DNA from: Nemopilema nomurai
Taxonomy: Eukaryota > Cnidaria > Scyphozoa > Rhizostomeae > Rhizostomatidae
Assembly: GCA_003864495.1 (NCBI GenBank)
Contig: ML133428.1
Coordinates: 1,612,001-1,676,000 of the forward strand
Reading direction: 5' to 3'
Length of the DNA stretch: 64,000 nt
Part shown: positions 62,401 to 64,000 of the stretch, in pieces
Layout of the letters: each line of letters opens with the position of its first letter
Numbering within the stretch: position 1 is the stretch's first letter
Position numbers and translations under genes: made by a program
The notes under the pieces: model-generated
What the model was told of the DNA's origin: nothing
Database searches by the model: none
The model's input: only the letters and a program-made list of their open reading frames with translations

Positions 62401-63926
62401 TTACTACTCAAATCAATAAATTAGGCAACTGATGACTTTGTAATACCAATTCAGTAGTACGTTTCTGCTCTTAGGATAGCAAGGTATGTTTGTCAAGATG
62501 ATTCATGGGAACAAATATTTCGGACTTCTATTTATGCACGTGTTTCAAGACCTTCTTATGATAGCATTCGACGCAAATGCTTTATTGTCATCTCACTCAA
62601 GGTGCAACTCGCTGACGTATTTGAACTTGAGCTATTGTGAACACGTGACTGACGCCGGTGTTGAATTGCTGGGGACAATACTCAGCCTGATATCGGTAGA
62701 CCTTTCGGGGTGTCACATTCAAGATCAAGGAATTTCTGCCTTGGGAAACAACCCTCGTCTCAAGGATATCATAATCGGGAGTTGCAGCAGTGTGACAGAT
62801 ATTGGTATACAAGTGAGTGAGCTCCCTTTTCAAACATGGCTGTTTCGAAAATTATCAGCGCCGTTGCAATTATTGAGGAATGCATTTAGACGATTAGAAG
62901 TTGATAATTGGAAATTAGAACTTGTCTTAACCCCTGTACCTAACAGAAAATGAAACCGTTGAATAGATGCATTGCTGCAGAACTAATATTTTGTATCAAG
63001 GCAATGAAATTGTAAACTTCCACAAAGCATTTTCTGTTTTATTGACTAAGAAAAAGTAGGGGGTGAGTAGACGCCTTTCACACTCTTAGCCTTCTGATGA
63101 CCCCTTGCCGTTTCAGTGAATCATTTGCTAGTTGATCAAGAGATTTACCTGCATTTTAGAATACTACTCTTCCCGCTTTCGCACAAGAGATACAATTAAC
63201 GTTTCAACTTTGTTCAGATTTCAACAAGTTTTTCTTGCTCCACTTAGCTACAATTATACAGCTGTAAAAATTGGCTATTTGTGCGTCTGCTTGCTCTGGT
63301 TTCTCACTTACTTGCAGATGCTTACTTTTACTGTTTATTTTTTATGCATATTTGTGTATGTTTCCAGAAACTTGTGCAGCAAACAAGGGACTTGGAAAAT
63401 CTTGATGTCTCAAGCTGCAAGGTGAAGCTTTGACCACGTTGACTTTTAATCTTCAATCTTTCACTTGTTCTTGTTCTTGAGCTTATATCCATCAGCCAAT
63501 GGGGGGAGATAATCCTGTCGCTTTATTGTGACTTAGATGAAAGCTAAAAATTCGACAAATATGAACAGCATTCGATTATTACGGAATTTAACTCCATATT
63601 CTGCACGAACTAGGCAGCCAATTAATATTTGAGTGTTGCTTATATTATATATTTAAGTAGCATTTGCATAGCCTTGGCTAGGCCCAGAAATCAAACAGTC
63701 ATATTTACAGCCAACAAGATTAATATTCAGGAAAATTTGTGATGATCGTGGCATAAACTTACATCTCCCCTTTAACTATTTCCTGTAGATAGGTCTCCAT
63801 CTGCAATACGCAATCCCTGTGATTCATCAAAATACTCTTTTCCAGCTTTTAACAGATCATGCCATCAAGTCTCTTGCGTTCTGCTGCCGAAGGCTTCGCA
63901 CTCTGAACATAGCTGGCTGCCGATTG
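47421..63926 (+). CDS. FBXL13: F-box/leucine-rich-repeat protein FBXL13 (DRC6), 3' end beyond window
   Basis: Twenty-one exons in phase (690 residues): 47421-47495, 47913-48022, 48561-48654, 48909-48976, 50409-50529, 50717-50750, 51005-51114, 51576-51668, 56218-56313, 56541-56566, 56998-57107, 57518-57570, 57764-57864, 58730-58859, 59551-59649, 60250-60370, 61164-61326, 61878-61997, 62602-62812, 63368-63421, 63846-63926. FBXL13 is subunit 6 of the axonemal nexin-dynein regulatory complex. Exons 1-2 form an RIIa/Dpy-30-like start (LKAYLLRHRLPDIFE, then SILTALAVNRPDDSTQFVID). A Lys/Arg-rich helical part follows. The F-box (about 222-268) is split by a 4.5 kb intron: DYISTFPRKVAIM, then CYVDLPDLITCSQVCRTWKM. 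Leucine-rich repeats of the cysteine-containing type then run to the edge (LNLRGMDMATSKCL, YLDLSGCEQ, LNIAGCRL). The first exon was found only by homology with the RIIa pattern. Confidence 0.95.
52447..52715 (+). repeat. Diverged direct repeat, left copy, with triple CCAAT array
   Basis: Blocks TTCTTACCTTGA, GTTGGTG.GGCAGACTT, TTGACGTCACAATCAAA-like and TCTCTGTTTCGTGCTA recur in the same order at 55250-55500. At the right end the 20-bp unit AGCCAATCGGTTTTCGTGTT is present three times (52656, 52676, 52696). A perfect TGACGTCA is at 52620-52627. Confidence 0.65.
54463..54640 (+). repeat. Short dispersed repeat, copy D (FBXL13 intron 8)
   Basis: It is the closest partner of copy A: CACTCCTCAGAGTATT, AGAAGCTGACCCAATTAAT, AGCCAGTTGCGGATCGAAAA, GTAAGAAGAGCG, and the tail GAGCCCAAAAGAAAAGACGA. 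Confidence 0.65.
55250..55500 (+). repeat. Diverged direct repeat, right copy
   Basis: It matches 52447-52715 in block order, including TGACGTCA at 55429-55436 followed by TCTCTGTTTCGTGCTATCCA. The CCAAT repeat is not expanded here. Divergence is too high for a recent LTR pair. Confidence 0.6.
59285..59400 (-). repeat. Short dispersed repeat, copy C (FBXL13 intron 14)
   Basis: The reverse complement contains ACAAGCTGACAAAATGAATT and GCCAGTTGCGGATCGAACAC, matching copies A and D. The second half of the repeat is not recognisable. Confidence 0.55.
60868..61045 (-). repeat. Short dispersed repeat, copy E with internal CCTTTCCCGCAG tandem
   Basis: It is in inverse orientation in FBXL13 intron 16. 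GGGCTCATTT, GCTGATTGGTTATAACACAG and AAATCACGTGTTCTTT align with copy B. Four tandem CCTTTCCCGCAG-like units (about 60950-60992) are inserted, then the match resumes. Confidence 0.5.
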
Positions 63927-64000
63927 GTTCGTTCATTACTCAATATACTTTTCCCCATTATTATTCGCTATATTATTCGTCGCAATTATTCACCCTATTA

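Overview
The window is nuclear DNA of an invertebrate animal. It is AT-rich, its genes are split by GT-AG introns of roughly 0.2 to 4.5 kb, and it encodes animal regulators: a KLF zinc-finger factor, rabenosyn-5, CFP1 with a CpG-binding CXXC finger, and a ciliary F-box/LRR protein. Old LINE fragments and short dispersed repeats fill the gaps. A cnidarian, perhaps an anthozoan, fits the gene structure and repeat style, but that is inference; a sponge or an invertebrate deuterostome cannot be excluded. No prokaryotic operons, CRISPR arrays, rRNA or tRNA genes were found.

Layout, left to right: the 5' part of a PDE12-like mitochondrial 2'-phosphodiesterase (-, runs off the left edge); an intronless KLF factor, KLF15-like (-); a LINE remnant; an intronless cytosolic sulfotransferase (+); an unfamiliar type I membrane receptor with a tyrosine-rich tail (-, 8 exons, 8090-13242); a 3.4 kb gap with repeats; rabenosyn-5 (+, 9 exons, 16696-22957); a small unrecognised reading frame (-); a truncated LINE ending in a (GAT)n tract; CXXC1/CFP1 (+, 15 exons, 26836-35535) with a CpG-dense 60-bp minisatellite in intron 7; a weak minus-strand candidate; a secreted sushi plus low-complexity protein (+, 37920-40875); glycine-cleavage T protein AMT (-, 8 exons, with a frameshift in exon 6); a 1.88 kb element bounded by inverted repeats; and FBXL13/DRC6 (+, 21 exons seen, 47421-63926, runs off the right edge).

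The genes serve separate processes: mitochondrial RNA and glycine metabolism (PDE12, AMT), endosome traffic (rabenosyn-5), H3K4 methylation at CpG islands (CFP1), ciliary motility (DRC6), sulfation, and cell-surface or matrix functions. Neighbourhood does not imply shared function. Exon boundaries were read by eye from splice-site phase and family conservation. Nearly every listed join keeps frame; the exception is AMT exon 6.

The best candidates for something undescribed are the inverted-repeat element at 45074-45102/46927-46955, which carries a two-exon gene with a P2X7-ballast-like Cys motif and sits inside a head-to-head gene pair; the tyrosine-motif receptor; the CpG-rich minisatellite inside the gene for a CpG-binding protein; and a five-copy short dispersed repeat family.
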